Under the pieces are notes generated by a model that searched no databases, was not told where the DNA came from, and saw only the letters and a list, made by a program, of their open reading frames with translations. Source: Microbispora corallina (GTDB lineage Bacteria > Actinomycetota > Actinomycetes > Streptosporangiales > Streptosporangiaceae). From it: a DNA stretch of 34,718 bases. The translations under genes were made by a program, and so were the position numbers. Of the stretch, positions 6,713 to 14,653 are shown in pieces (positions within the stretch are counted from its first letter, which is position 1; the number at the start of each line of letters is the position of its first letter). Location: the NCBI RefSeq assembly GCF_016863035.1, contig NZ_BOOC01000024.1, forward strand, positions 1 to 34,718, read 5' to 3'.

Positions 6713-8341
6713 TCAACACGGTTCCGCCGTCTCGTCGCCGGCGGCGCCCGCGCCCTCGCGCAGACCGTCCGGCTCGACGGTCAGCCACCGCGTCATCCCC
6801 ACGGACTCCAGGAACGGCAGGTCGTGGCTCGCGACGACGAGCGCCCCCCGGTAGGCCGACAGGGCCTGCGAGAGCCGGGCCACGCTGGCCAGGTCGAGGT
6901 TGTTCGTGGGCTCGTCCAGCAGGAGCAGCTGCGGCGGGGGCTCGGCCGACAGCAGCGCCGCGAGCACCGCCCGGAACCGCTCGCCGCCGGACAGCGTCCC
7001 CGCCGGGCGGTCGGCCCGGTCGCCGCGGAACAGGAACCGGGCCAGCCGAGCCCTGATCGCGTTCACGGACGCCGAGGGCGCGAGCGCGCGGACGTTCTCG
7101 ACCAGGCTGAGGGCGTCGTCGAGCACGTCGAGCCGCTGCGGCAGGTATCGCGCGGGCACGGCGACCCGGACCAAGCCCTCCGCCGGCTCCAGCTCGCCCG
7201 TGATCGTGCGCAGCAGGGTCGTCTTGCCCGAGCCGTTCGGGCCGAGCAGCGCGATCCGCTCCGGGCCCCGGACGACGAGGTCCCCGGCCCGGCCGGCGGC
7301 GGTGCGGAGCCCGTCGAGCACGAGGACGTCGCGCCCGGCGGGCACCTCGGTGCCGGGCAGCTCGACCCGGATCTCGGCCTCCGCGCGGGCCGCCTCCTGG
7401 GCCTCGGCCAGCCGCTCCCGGGCCTCGGCCAGCCGCTCCTCGTGCGTGGCGCGGTGCTTGCCGGCCGACACCTGGGCCTGCCGCCTGCGCTCCTGCATGA
7501 TGACCTTCGGCTCGCGCTTCTGGTCGTACATCTTCTGGCCGTACCGCTGCCGCCGGGCCAGCTTGACCTGGGCCTCGGCCAACTCCCTGCGCTGCCGGCG
7601 CAGATCGCCCCCCGCCGTGCGGACCGCCCGCTCGGCCGCCTCCCGCTCCACGGCCAGCACCTCCTCGTACTCGCTCAGCGTGCCGCCGAACGTCCGGCGG
7701 GCGGGCAGGTCGGCGACCTGGTCGACCAGCTCCAGGAGAGCCCGGTCGTGGCTCACGACGACCAGGGTCCGCGTCCAGGACGCCACGGCGTCGTAGAGGC
7801 GGCGCCGCGCGTCGAGGTCGAGGTTGTTGGTCGGCTCGTCGAGCAGCAGGACGTCCGGCCCGGCGAGGAACCGGGCGGCCAGCCCCACCATGACGGCCTG
7901 CCCGCCCGACAGTGTCGCGACGGTCCGGTCGAGGTCCACCCCCGCCAGGCCGAGCCGGTCGAGCTCGGCGCGGGCCCGCTCCTCCACGTCCCACACGACC
8001 GCGTCGTACGCGGCCTCGCTGACGTCGCCGCGCTCGATGGCGTGCAGCGCCTCGCGGGCGGGCGTGACGCCGAGCAGGTCGGCCACCGTACGGCTCGCGC
8101 CGAGCGGCAGGTTCTGCGGGAGGTAGGCGACGCGGCCGGTCACGCTCACCGAGCCGGCCGTGGGCCGCAGCTCGCCGGCGACGAGCCGCAGCAGGGTGGA
8201 CTTGCCGGAGCCGTTGACGCCGATGAGGCCGGTGCGGCCGGCGCCGAACGCGAAGTCGAGGCCCTCGAAGACGGGCTCGCCGTCGGGCCAGGCGAAGGAC
8301 AGGCCGGCGCAGGCGACGGAATGGGACACGGAACCAGACAT
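6713..8341 (-). CDS. ABC-F family ATPase
   Basis: 542 residues with two ABC domains and no membrane segment. Domain 1 has Walker A GVNGSGKST, signature LSGGQ, Walker B LLLDEPTNNLD and H-switch VVSHD. A charged helical linker (about 235-320, RRQRRELAEAQVKLARRQ and following) joins it to domain 2 with GPNGSGKTT, LSGGE, LLLDEPTNNLD and VASHD. ABC-F proteins act on the ribosome; some protect it from antibiotics and others help translation. Which applies cannot be decided here. The ATG at 8341-8339 follows GGGGAG about 7 nt upstream and the protein begins MSGSVSHSVACAGLSFAWPDG. The 250-bp leader and inverted repeat upstream would suit antibiotic-dependent attenuation, known for several ABC-F resistance genes. 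The downstream lipoprotein gene is 31 bp away. Confidence 0.93.
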   Translation of the reverse strand: MSGSVSHSVACAGLSFAWPDGEPVFEGLDFAFGAGRTGLIGVNGSGKSTLLRLVAGELRPTAGSVSVTGRVAYLPQNLPLGASRTVADLLGVTPAREALHAIERGDVSEAAYDAVVWDVEERARAELDRLGLAGVDLDRTVATLSGGQAVMVGLAARFLAGPDVLLLDEPTNNLDLDARRRLYDAVASWTRTLVVVSHDRALLELVDQVADLPARRTFGGTLSEYEEVLAVEREAAERAVRTAGGDLRRQRRELAEAQVKLARRQRYGQKMYDQKREPKVIMQERRRQAQVSAGKHRATHEERLAEARERLAEAQEAARAEAEIRVELPGTEVPAGRDVLVLDGLRTAAGRAGDLVVRGPERIALLGPNGSGKTTLLRTITGELEPAEGLVRVAVPARYLPQRLDVLDDALSLVENVRALAPSASVNAIRARLARFLFRGDRADRPAGTLSGGERFRAVLAALLSAEPPPQLLLLDEPTNNLDLASVARLSQALSAYRGALVVASHDLPFLESVGMTRWLTVEPDGLREGAGAAGDETAEPC

Positions 8342-8474
8342 GGGCGGCTCCCCAAGGTGATCAGGCGGTACGGGACGGCACGCGTGACGCGTGCGAACAC
8401 CTGGAGACACCGCGGGCACAGGGCCGCGTTCAAAGGGAGTCGACGCCGGCCGCCGGGGCCGCGCGAAGGATCCG

Positions 8475-8533
8475 CTGAGGTCGCTGCGCCGGACCGGCCC
8501 TCGCGGGGACGGCGACGCGGTGTCGGACCTCAG
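8475..8533 (-). promoter_or_regulatory. Inverted repeat in the ABC-F leader, possible attenuator
   Basis: CTGAGGTC (8475-8482) and GACCTCAG (8526-8533) are perfect 8-bp complements separated by 43 nt of GC-rich, self-complementary sequence. It lies about 135-190 nt before the ABC-F start codon. The role is inferred from position and from the habit of ABC-F resistance genes to have attenuated leaders. Confidence 0.35.
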
Positions 8534-8866
8534 AGCTCCAACGGACCCTCCGGGGGTGCGGCGGCAGGACGAAAGACGATGCTAGACAGCCGGCACGGCC
8601 GGCGCCACCGATTATCCGAGCCGCCCCCGGGCGCGACCCGGCGCGACCGCGTGACCCGGCGCCACCCCGGCGCGGCCTGCGAGACCGGGCGCCTTCCCGC
8701 CGCGGAACCGGTGCTTCCCGGGGCGCCCGGCGCGGTCGGATCCGGCGCGATCCTGGCGCGCCCATCGACCGGTTCCGGGATGAACTCCCAGGTCACGCCG
8801 GTGCGGCCAGGTCACAACAACCCCGGAAAGTGACAAAGACCTACCCCGCTACATCGTCCCCGCCCC

Positions 8867-8895
8867 TTGCGGGTAAGGTAACCCTGTCCTAATTT
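8867..8895 (+). promoter_or_regulatory. efeUOB promoter
   Basis: TTGCGG (8867-8872) and TAATTT (8890-8895) are separated by 17 bp. The -10 overlaps the left end of the iron box, so DtxR/IdeR binding would block the promoter. The predicted start point is about 25 nt before the efeU GTG. Confidence 0.6.
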
Positions 8896-8912
8896 AGGTA
8901 AGGCTTAGCGAG
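8894..8912 (+). promoter_or_regulatory. DtxR/IdeR-like iron box
   Basis: TTAGGTAAGGCTTAGCGAG matches the IdeR/DtxR consensus TTAGGTTAGGCTAACCTAA at 14 of 19 positions, with the left half nearly intact. It sits across the -10 and start point of efeUOB, where the iron-loaded repressor would shut off iron uptake. Confidence 0.7.
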
Positions 8913-8925
8913 TGAAGGGCCTCCA

Positions 8926-9771
8926 GTGTTCGCGAGTTACCTCATCGGCCTGCGTGAGGGCCTGGAGGCGACGCTCGTCGTCTCCATCCTGGTGGCCTTC
9001 CTCGTGAAGAGCGACCGCCGCGACCGTCTGCCGCTCGTCTGGGCCGGCGTGGCCGTCGCGATCGCGCTGTCGGTCGGGTTCGGCGCGCTGCTCACGTTCA
9101 CCGCCGCGCACCTCGACTCGCAGCAGCACGAGCTCTTCGACGCCGTCGCGTCGCTCGGCGCCACCGTCTTCGTCACGTTCATGGTGTTCTGGATGCGGAC
9201 GGCCGCCCGGAAGATGTCCGGCGAGCTGCGGGCCAAGCTGAGCGAGGCCCTCGAGCTCGGCGCGACCGCCGTCGTGGTCGTCGCGTTCCTGTCGGTGGCC
9301 CGGGAGGGCCTGGAGACGGCTCTGCTGTGGTTCGCCGCCGTCCAGGGCGCCACGACCACCGCGAGCCCGCTCACCGGCATCACGCTGGGGCTGCTGACCG
9401 CGGTGGCGCTGGGCTGGGGCCTGTACCGCAGCGCCCTGCGCATCAACCTGACGAAGTTCTTCACCTGGACCGGGCTGCTGCTGATCCTGGTCGCCGCCGG
9501 CATCTTCAAGTACGGCGTGCACGACCTGCAGGAGTCCGGGGTGCTGCCGGGCCTGGGCACCCACGCCTTCGACATCAGCGGCGTCCTCGACCCCGGCGCC
9601 TGGTACTCGATGGTGATCAGCGGCATGTTCAACATCACGGCCCAGCCCACCGTCCTGGAGACCGTCGCGTGGGTGCTGTACGGGGTGCCCGTGCTCGTCC
9701 TGTTCCTGCGGCGACCGGCGGCCAAGAAGCCCGCCGCCCCCAGCCCCACCTCCGCCCCCACCGCTTCCTGA
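8926..9771 (+). CDS. efeU: Iron permease EfeU (FTR1 family)
   Basis: 281 residues, the membrane permease of the EfeUOB ferrous/ferric iron importer. Both family REGLE iron-translocation motifs are present: REGLEATLV at residues 10-18 in the first helix and REGLETALL at about 126-134. About seven hydrophobic segments are visible. The last, WVLYGVPVLVLFLRRP, is followed by a short Ala/Pro-rich cytoplasmic or external tail. The GTG at 8926 follows GAAGGG and gives the usual N-terminus that goes straight into helix 1. It is the first gene of the operon, 14 bp before efeO, and is controlled by the iron box at 8894-8912. Confidence 0.97.
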   Translation: MFASYLIGLREGLEATLVVSILVAFLVKSDRRDRLPLVWAGVAVAIALSVGFGALLTFTAAHLDSQQHELFDAVASLGATVFVTFMVFWMRTAARKMSGELRAKLSEALELGATAVVVVAFLSVAREGLETALLWFAAVQGATTTASPLTGITLGLLTAVALGWGLYRSALRINLTKFFTWTGLLLILVAAGIFKYGVHDLQESGVLPGLGTHAFDISGVLDPGAWYSMVISGMFNITAQPTVLETVAWVLYGVPVLVLFLRRPAAKKPAAPSPTSAPTAS

Positions 9772-9785
9772 CCGGAGTCCCACGC

Positions 9786-10922
9786 ATGCGTACCCCCACC
9801 GTCATGGCCGCCGCCGTGCTCGCCCTCGCCGGCCTTGCCGGATGCTCGTCGAACGGCTCCGGCTCCGGCGCGGCGAGCGCCGGCGCGGCAGCCGGGAAGA
9901 TCACGGTCGCCGCGACCGACACCGAGTGCACGGTCGCGACCGGTCAGGTCGCCGCCGGCACCTCCACCTTCTCCGTCACCAACAAGGGCAGCAAGGTCAC
10001 CGAGTTCTACGTGTACGCGGCGGGCGACCGCGTGATGGGCGAGGTGGAGAACATCGTGCCGGGCCTCACCCGCGACATGGTCGTGGAGCTCCCGCCCGGC
10101 CTGTACGAGGCGACCTGCAAGCCCGGCATGATCGGCCGCGGCATCCGCAACCCCCTCAAGGTGAGCGGCGAGCACAAGCCGCTCGCGCAGAACGCGGAGC
10201 TCGCCGACGCCGTCGCGAGCTACAAGCGGTACGTCAAGAGCCAGTCGGACACCCTGCTCGTCAAGACCAAGGAGTTCACCGAGGCCGTCAAGGCGGGCGA
10301 CGTGGCCAAGGCCAAGGACCTCTACCCGGTCGCCCGCACCTACTGGGAGCGCATCGAGCCGGTGGCCGAGATCTTCGGCGACCTCGACCCCGCCATCGAC
10401 GCCCGCGAGAACGACGTGGCCCAGGGCGAGGAGTGGACCGGCTACCACCGGATCGAGAAGGACCTGTGGGTCAAGAAGGACGTCGGCGCCGACGGCCCGA
10501 TCGCCGACAAGCTGCTGACCGACGTCACCACGATCGTGCAGAAGGCCAACGCCGCCGAGCTGTCCCCCGTGCTGCTGGCGAACGGCGCCAAGGGCCTGCT
10601 CGACGAGGTCGCCACCGGGAAGATCACCGGTGAGGAGGACCGCTATTCCCACACCGACCTGTGGGACTTCGACGCCAACCTGCAGGGGTCCAAGGCGGCC
10701 ATCCAGTCGCTGCGCCCGGTGCTGGAGCAGCGCGACCCCGAGCTGGTGAAGACGCTGGACGACAAGTTCGCCGCCGCCGAGACCGCGCTGGAGGCCCACC
10801 GCCGCGGGGACGGGTGGCAGCTGCACGACGAGCTGTCCAAGGACCAGCTCAAGGCGCTGTCCGACGCGATCAACGCCCTCGCCGAGCCGATCAGCCGCGT
10901 CGCGTCGGTGATCGCGAAGTGA
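9786..10922 (+). CDS. efeO: Iron uptake lipoprotein EfeO (cupredoxin-M75/imelysin-like)
   Basis: 378 residues. The lipobox LAGC puts the lipidated Cys at residue 20. After a Gly/Ser/Ala linker comes a cupredoxin-like domain (about 38-130: TVAATDTECTVATGQVAAGT, VTNKGSKVTEFYVYA, GLYEATCKPGM). A helical M75/imelysin-like domain follows (about 140-378), with the HxxE metal motif in YHRIEKDLW. EfeO is thought to bind and possibly oxidise or deliver iron to EfeU outside the membrane. The start is ATG 9786, 14 bp after efeU, and efeB follows after 37 bp, so the three are one transcript. Confidence 0.97.
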   Translation: MRTPTVMAAAVLALAGLAGCSSNGSGSGAASAGAAAGKITVAATDTECTVATGQVAAGTSTFSVTNKGSKVTEFYVYAAGDRVMGEVENIVPGLTRDMVVELPPGLYEATCKPGMIGRGIRNPLKVSGEHKPLAQNAELADAVASYKRYVKSQSDTLLVKTKEFTEAVKAGDVAKAKDLYPVARTYWERIEPVAEIFGDLDPAIDARENDVAQGEEWTGYHRIEKDLWVKKDVGADGPIADKLLTDVTTIVQKANAAELSPVLLANGAKGLLDEVATGKITGEEDRYSHTDLWDFDANLQGSKAAIQSLRPVLEQRDPELVKTLDDKFAAAETALEAHRRGDGWQLHDELSKDQLKALSDAINALAEPISRVASVIAK

Positions 10923-10959
10923 GCGGGCGGACCGCGCCCCGGGAAGGGGAGGAGCCGTC

Positions 10960-12207
10960 GTGAGCGGGCTCAGCCGCAGAGGCCTGTTCGGTCTCGGCGT
11001 CGCCGGAGTGGCGGCGGTCGGGGCGGGCGCCGTCGCCACCCGCGCGCTCGTCGACGAGCCGGTCGCCCACGCCTCGTCCACGTCCGGCCCGGTCCCGTTC
11101 TACGGCTCCCACCAGGCCGGCATCACCACCCCGGCGCAGGACCGGCTCCACTTCGTCACGTTCGACGTGGTCACCAAGGAGCGGGCCGAGCTGGTCGGGC
11201 TGCTCCAGGACTGGACGGCCGCGGCCGCGCGGATGACCCAGGGCAAGGACGCCGGGACCTTCGGCGCCGTCGGCGGCGACCCCGAGGCTCCGCCGGACGA
11301 CACGGGCGAGGCGCTCGGCCTGCCCCCGTCCGGCCTGACCCTCACGATCGGCTTCGGGGCGTCGCTGTTCGACGACAGGTTCGGCCTGGCCGATCGGCGG
11401 CCCCCCGCGCTGGCCGATCTGCCCGCCTTCCCGGGTGAGGACCTGCAGAAGGAGATCTCGGGTGGCGACCTGTGCGTGCAGGCGTGCGCCAACGACCCGC
11501 AGGTGGCGGTGCACGCGATCCGCAACCTGGCGCGGATCGGGTTCGGGAAGGTCGCGGTGCGCTACTCCCAGCTCGGGTTCGGCCGCACGTCGTCCACGTC
11601 CCGGGCGCAGGCGACCCCGCGCAACCTCATGGGTTTCAAGGACGGCACGAACAACATGAAGCTCGAGGACACGGCCATGCTGCGCGACTATCTGTGGGCC
11701 GCCCCCGGCGACGGGCCGTCCTGGATGGACGGCGGCAGCTACCTGGTCACCCGGAAGATCCGGATGCACGTCGAGACCTGGGACCGGGCCCCGCTGGCCG
11801 AGCAGCAGGCGATCTTCGGCCGTGACAAGGGGAAGGGGGCGCCGCTCACCGGGACCAATGAGTTCGACGCGCCCGACTTCGCCAAGACCGGTCCGGACGG
11901 CACGCCGGTCATCGCCGCCGACGCCCACGTACGGCTCGCGCACCCCTCGTCGCACGGCGGCGCGCGGCTGCTGCGGCGCGGCTACAACTTCGTGGACGGC
12001 TCCGACGGGCTCGGACGGCTCGACGCCGGCCTGTTCTTCATGGCCTACCAGCGCGACCCGCGCACGCAGTTCGTGCCGATCCAGAAGACGCTGTCGGCCA
12101 AGGACGCGCTGAACGAATACATCAAGCACGTCTCCACCGGCCTGTTCGCCTGCCCTCCGGGAGTGGTGGACGCCGGTGACTACTGGGGTCGGGCCCTATT
12201 TTCGTGA
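10960..12207 (+). CDS. efeB: Deferrochelatase/peroxidase EfeB (DyP-type, Tat-exported)
   Basis: 415 residues. The N-terminus LSRRGLFGLGVAGVAAVGAG is a twin-arginine signal, so the heme protein is exported folded. The DyP signature GFKDG lies at residues 225-229 with catalytic D228. The likely heme-ligand His is H323 in DAHVRLAHP, and the distal Arg lies in RLLRRGYNF. EfeB acts with EfeO and EfeU, either oxidising ferrous iron or taking iron from heme (the latter is debated). GTG 10960 follows the strong SD GGGAAGGGGAGGAG. Length agrees with the family. The stop codon is part of an 8-bp inverted repeat (TGAAATAT at 12205-12212, ATATTTCA at 12272-12279). Confidence 0.97.
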   Translation: MSGLSRRGLFGLGVAGVAAVGAGAVATRALVDEPVAHASSTSGPVPFYGSHQAGITTPAQDRLHFVTFDVVTKERAELVGLLQDWTAAAARMTQGKDAGTFGAVGGDPEAPPDDTGEALGLPPSGLTLTIGFGASLFDDRFGLADRRPPALADLPAFPGEDLQKEISGGDLCVQACANDPQVAVHAIRNLARIGFGKVAVRYSQLGFGRTSSTSRAQATPRNLMGFKDGTNNMKLEDTAMLRDYLWAAPGDGPSWMDGGSYLVTRKIRMHVETWDRAPLAEQQAIFGRDKGKGAPLTGTNEFDAPDFAKTGPDGTPVIAADAHVRLAHPSSHGGARLLRRGYNFVDGSDGLGRLDAGLFFMAYQRDPRTQFVPIQKTLSAKDALNEYIKHVSTGLFACPPGVVDAGDYWGRALFS

Positions 12208-12332
12208 AATATCGGTGAACGACTGCTGAATTCCAAATACGTTTTCCTTTCGTCGCTCGCGTATTCCCGGCATATTTCATAATTCGGGATGCGGGGCCTT
12301 CGGGCTACGGGAGCTCGCGAAGGAAACAGTGA
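12205..12332. promoter_or_regulatory. AT-richer intergenic region, probable promoter of the TelA operon
   Basis: This 126-bp gap is far richer in A/T than its surroundings. It holds the 8-bp inverted repeat TGAAATAT / ATATTTCA (12205-12212, 12272-12279) and the -10-like CATAAT (12278-12283); no good -35 is visible. GAAGGA just before ATG 12333 is the ribosome binding site. The base composition and the repeat suggest a regulated promoter separating efeUOB from the next operon. Confidence 0.45.
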
Positions 12333-13448
12333 ATGAAGCGTTGGATCGGCGTCGGGCTGGCGCTGCTCCTCGGAGTGGCCGTCGTCGCGGCCGTGGTCCT
12401 GGGAAACCGCGGGAGCGGCGGCGGGGGCGGCCCGGCCGCCCTCGTGACGGTCCGCGGCGTGATCGGCTCTGAGAAGAAACCGTTCTTCGACGACCCCGGT
12501 GTGCGGGCCGCGTTCGCCCGGCACGGGCTGCGGGTCGAGGTCGACACGGCCGGCTCGCGCGAGATCGCCACCTCGGTCGACCTGCGCAAATACGACTTCG
12601 CTTTCCCCTCAAGCGTGCCGGCGGCCGAGAAGATCAAGCAGGAGCGTGGCGCCACGCGGGTCTACTCGCCGTTCTACTCGCCGATGGCGATCGCCACGTT
12701 CCAGCCGATCGTCGACGTGCTGGCCAAGGCCGGCGTGGTGCGGGACTCGGGCGGCGGCTACCAGGTCCTCGACCTCGGGAAGTTCCTGGGCCTGGTGGCC
12801 AAGGGCACCCGCTGGGACGCCCTGCCGGGCAACACGGCCTACCCGGCGCGCAAGCGGGTGCTGCTGACGACCACCGACATCCGCACGTCGAACTCGGCCG
12901 CCATGTACCTCGCCGCCACCAGCTACGTGGCGAACGACGACGACGTCGTCAGCTCGTCGTCGCAGGTCGCCACGGTGGCCCCGATCGTCGCCCCGCTCTT
13001 CCTCGACCAGGGGTACTCCGAGTCGTCCAGCGAGGCGCCGTTCGAGGACTACCTCGCGATCGGCGCCGGCAAGACGCCGATGGTCGTCATCTACGAGGCG
13101 CAGTACGCGTCGCGGCTGTTCGCCGCCGACGGGGCGATCAGGCCGGACATGCGGCTCATCTACCCCTCTCCGACCGTGCTCAGCAAGCACACGCTGGTGC
13201 CGTTCACGGACAAGGCCGCGGAGGTGGGCCGGCTGCTGCAGGAGGACCCGGCGTTCGCCCGCCTGGAGGCGAAGTACGGCTTCCGCACGTCGGACCCCCG
13301 GGTCTTCGCCGGCCTCGTCGCCTCGTCGAAGGCGCCGATCCCGGCCGGCCTGGTCGACGTCGTCGAGCCCCCGACGTACGAGCACCTCGAGCGGCTGATC
13401 TCGACGATCCAGCAGCGCTACCTGGCCGGCGCCAGGCCGTCGTCCTGA
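12333..13448 (+). CDS. Membrane-anchored substrate-binding-like protein
   Basis: 371 residues. A single N-terminal hydrophobic helix (IGVGLALLLGVAVVAAVVLG, about 5-24) without lipobox Cys is followed by a Gly-rich linker and an extracytoplasmic domain resembling a type II periplasmic-binding fold. Clues are VTVRGVIGSEKKPFFDDP, YDFAFPSSVPAAEKIK, TTDIRTSNSAAMYLAATSYV (a PstS/ModA-like ligand loop) and LIYPSPTVLSKHTLVPF. No transporter genes are near, so it is more likely a sensor or stress protein than a transport component. ATG 12333 follows GAAGGA. It is the first gene of a four-gene operon and is distantly similar in layout to the substrate-binding half of the protein at 14650-16263. Confidence 0.88.
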   Translation: MKRWIGVGLALLLGVAVVAAVVLGNRGSGGGGGPAALVTVRGVIGSEKKPFFDDPGVRAAFARHGLRVEVDTAGSREIATSVDLRKYDFAFPSSVPAAEKIKQERGATRVYSPFYSPMAIATFQPIVDVLAKAGVVRDSGGGYQVLDLGKFLGLVAKGTRWDALPGNTAYPARKRVLLTTTDIRTSNSAAMYLAATSYVANDDDVVSSSSQVATVAPIVAPLFLDQGYSESSSEAPFEDYLAIGAGKTPMVVIYEAQYASRLFAADGAIRPDMRLIYPSPTVLSKHTLVPFTDKAAEVGRLLQEDPAFARLEAKYGFRTSDPRVFAGLVASSKAPIPAGLVDVVEPPTYEHLERLISTIQQRYLAGARPSS

Positions 13449-13486
13449 ACCCGCCCCACGGGCGCCCCCACAAGGAGAACCGAACG

Positions 13487-14653
13487 GTGTCCAACGATCT
13501 GGTGCTGACCCCGCCCGCCCCGGTAGAGCCGGTGCCGGTGGAGAAGGCGGCCACCATGCTCCCGCTGCCCGACGAGCGGGGCGCCGAGCTCGCCCGCCGG
13601 GCGGCCGGTTTCGCCGAGGAGCTGTCGGGACTCGACCCCCGGTCGCCGGAGTTCGGCAGGAAGGTGCACGACATCACGGCCATGGGCGACGCCGAGATCC
13701 GGGCGTCGGCCCAGGTGGCCAACCGGATGCTGAAGCGCCCGGTCGCGGCGCTGGCGGCGGCGAAGGGCGAGGCCGCGGACGGGCAGGCCCAGGTGGCCGG
13801 GCAGCTGGTGGCCCTGCGCCGCACCATCGTCGACCTCGACCCGAAGCAGGCGACCGGCGGCACGAAGCGGCTGCTCGGGCTGATCCCGTTCGGCGACCGG
13901 CTGCGCGACTACTTCGCCAAGTACCAGAGCGCGCAAAAGCACATCGACGACATCATCCGGGCGCTGAAGTCGGGCCAGGACGAGCTGCGCAAGGACAACG
14001 CGGCGATCGAGGGCGAGAAGGCCAACCTCTGGGAGTCGATGACGAAGCTCCAGGAGTACGCGGTGCTCGCGGCGGCGCTCGACGCGGCGCTGGAGGAGCG
14101 CATCGCCACGATCGAGCTGACCGACGCGGAGAAGGCGACGGCGCTGAAGTCCGACGCGCTGTTCGGCGTCCGGCAGAAGCACCAGGACCTGCTGACGCAG
14201 CTCGCCGTCTCGGCGCAGGGCTACCTCGCGCTCGACCTGGTGCGCAAGAACAACCTGGAGCTGATCAAGGGGGTGGACCGCGCCACCACCACGACGGTCG
14301 CGGCGCTGCGCACGGCCGTCACGGTGGCGCAGGCGCTGGCCAACCAGAAGCTGGTCCTCGACCAGATCTCGGCGCTGACCGCCACCACCTCCGACCTGAT
14401 CCTCGCGACCAGCGAGATGCTCCGGACGCAGGCGGGCCAGATCCAGACGCAGGCCGCCTCCACCTCCGTCAGCATGGAGGCGCTGAGCAAGGCCTTCGAC
14501 AACATCTACTCGACCATGGACATGATCGACGGCTTCAAGGCCAAGGCCGTCGAGAACATGGCCGTGACGGTCGACAGCCTCACGGCCGAACTCGACCACG
14601 CCCGCACGTTCCTGGAGCGGGCCCGCCGCGGCGACGAGGCCGTCTCGTCATGA
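13487..14653 (+). CDS. TelA-family toxic anion resistance protein
   Basis: 388 residues, soluble and almost fully helical. The family-typical segments are present: LLGLIPFGDRLRDYFAKYQSAQKHIDDIIRAL is split here as GLIPFGDRLRDYF and KYQSAQKHIDDII, followed by LRKDNAAIEGEKANLWESM, LQEYAVLAAALDAALEERI and, near the C-terminus, ALSKAFDNIYSTMDMID. TelA proteins were named from tellurite-resistance plasmids; their biochemical role is not known, though they recur in Ter/stress contexts and beside XpaC in Bacillus (xpaC-yaaN). GTG 13487 has SD AAGGAGAA. It follows the first gene by 38 bp, and its stop overlaps the next start (ATGA). Confidence 0.93.
   Translation: MSNDLVLTPPAPVEPVPVEKAATMLPLPDERGAELARRAAGFAEELSGLDPRSPEFGRKVHDITAMGDAEIRASAQVANRMLKRPVAALAAAKGEAADGQAQVAGQLVALRRTIVDLDPKQATGGTKRLLGLIPFGDRLRDYFAKYQSAQKHIDDIIRALKSGQDELRKDNAAIEGEKANLWESMTKLQEYAVLAAALDAALEERIATIELTDAEKATALKSDALFGVRQKHQDLLTQLAVSAQGYLALDLVRKNNLELIKGVDRATTTTVAALRTAVTVAQALANQKLVLDQISALTATTSDLILATSEMLRTQAGQIQTQAASTSVSMEALSKAFDNIYSTMDMIDGFKAKAVENMAVTVDSLTAELDHARTFLERARRGDEAVSS

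Larger units (their letters stand above)
8342..8925. other. 584-bp intergenic region between ABC-F and efeU (divergent)
   Basis: No convincing gene. The left part is the leader of the ABC-F gene and holds the inverted repeat 8475-8533 and minus-strand -10-like hexamers TAGCAT (8584-8579) and GATAAT (8616-8611), both without a good -35. The centre (about 8620-8780) is very GC-rich and full of degenerate CCGGCGCG-type words with no clear period. The right end (8867-8912) is the efeU promoter and iron box. Confidence 0.7.

Noticed and set aside
8620..8780. Tandem repeat array in the ABC-F/efeU gap
   Set aside because: CCGGCGCG-type words recur but without fixed period or unit; explained by extreme GC content.
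8530..8796. Minus-strand 88-codon frame upstream of the ABC-F gene
   Set aside because: GTG start without SD, composition of a non-coding GC-rich frame, and no domain; most likely chance.
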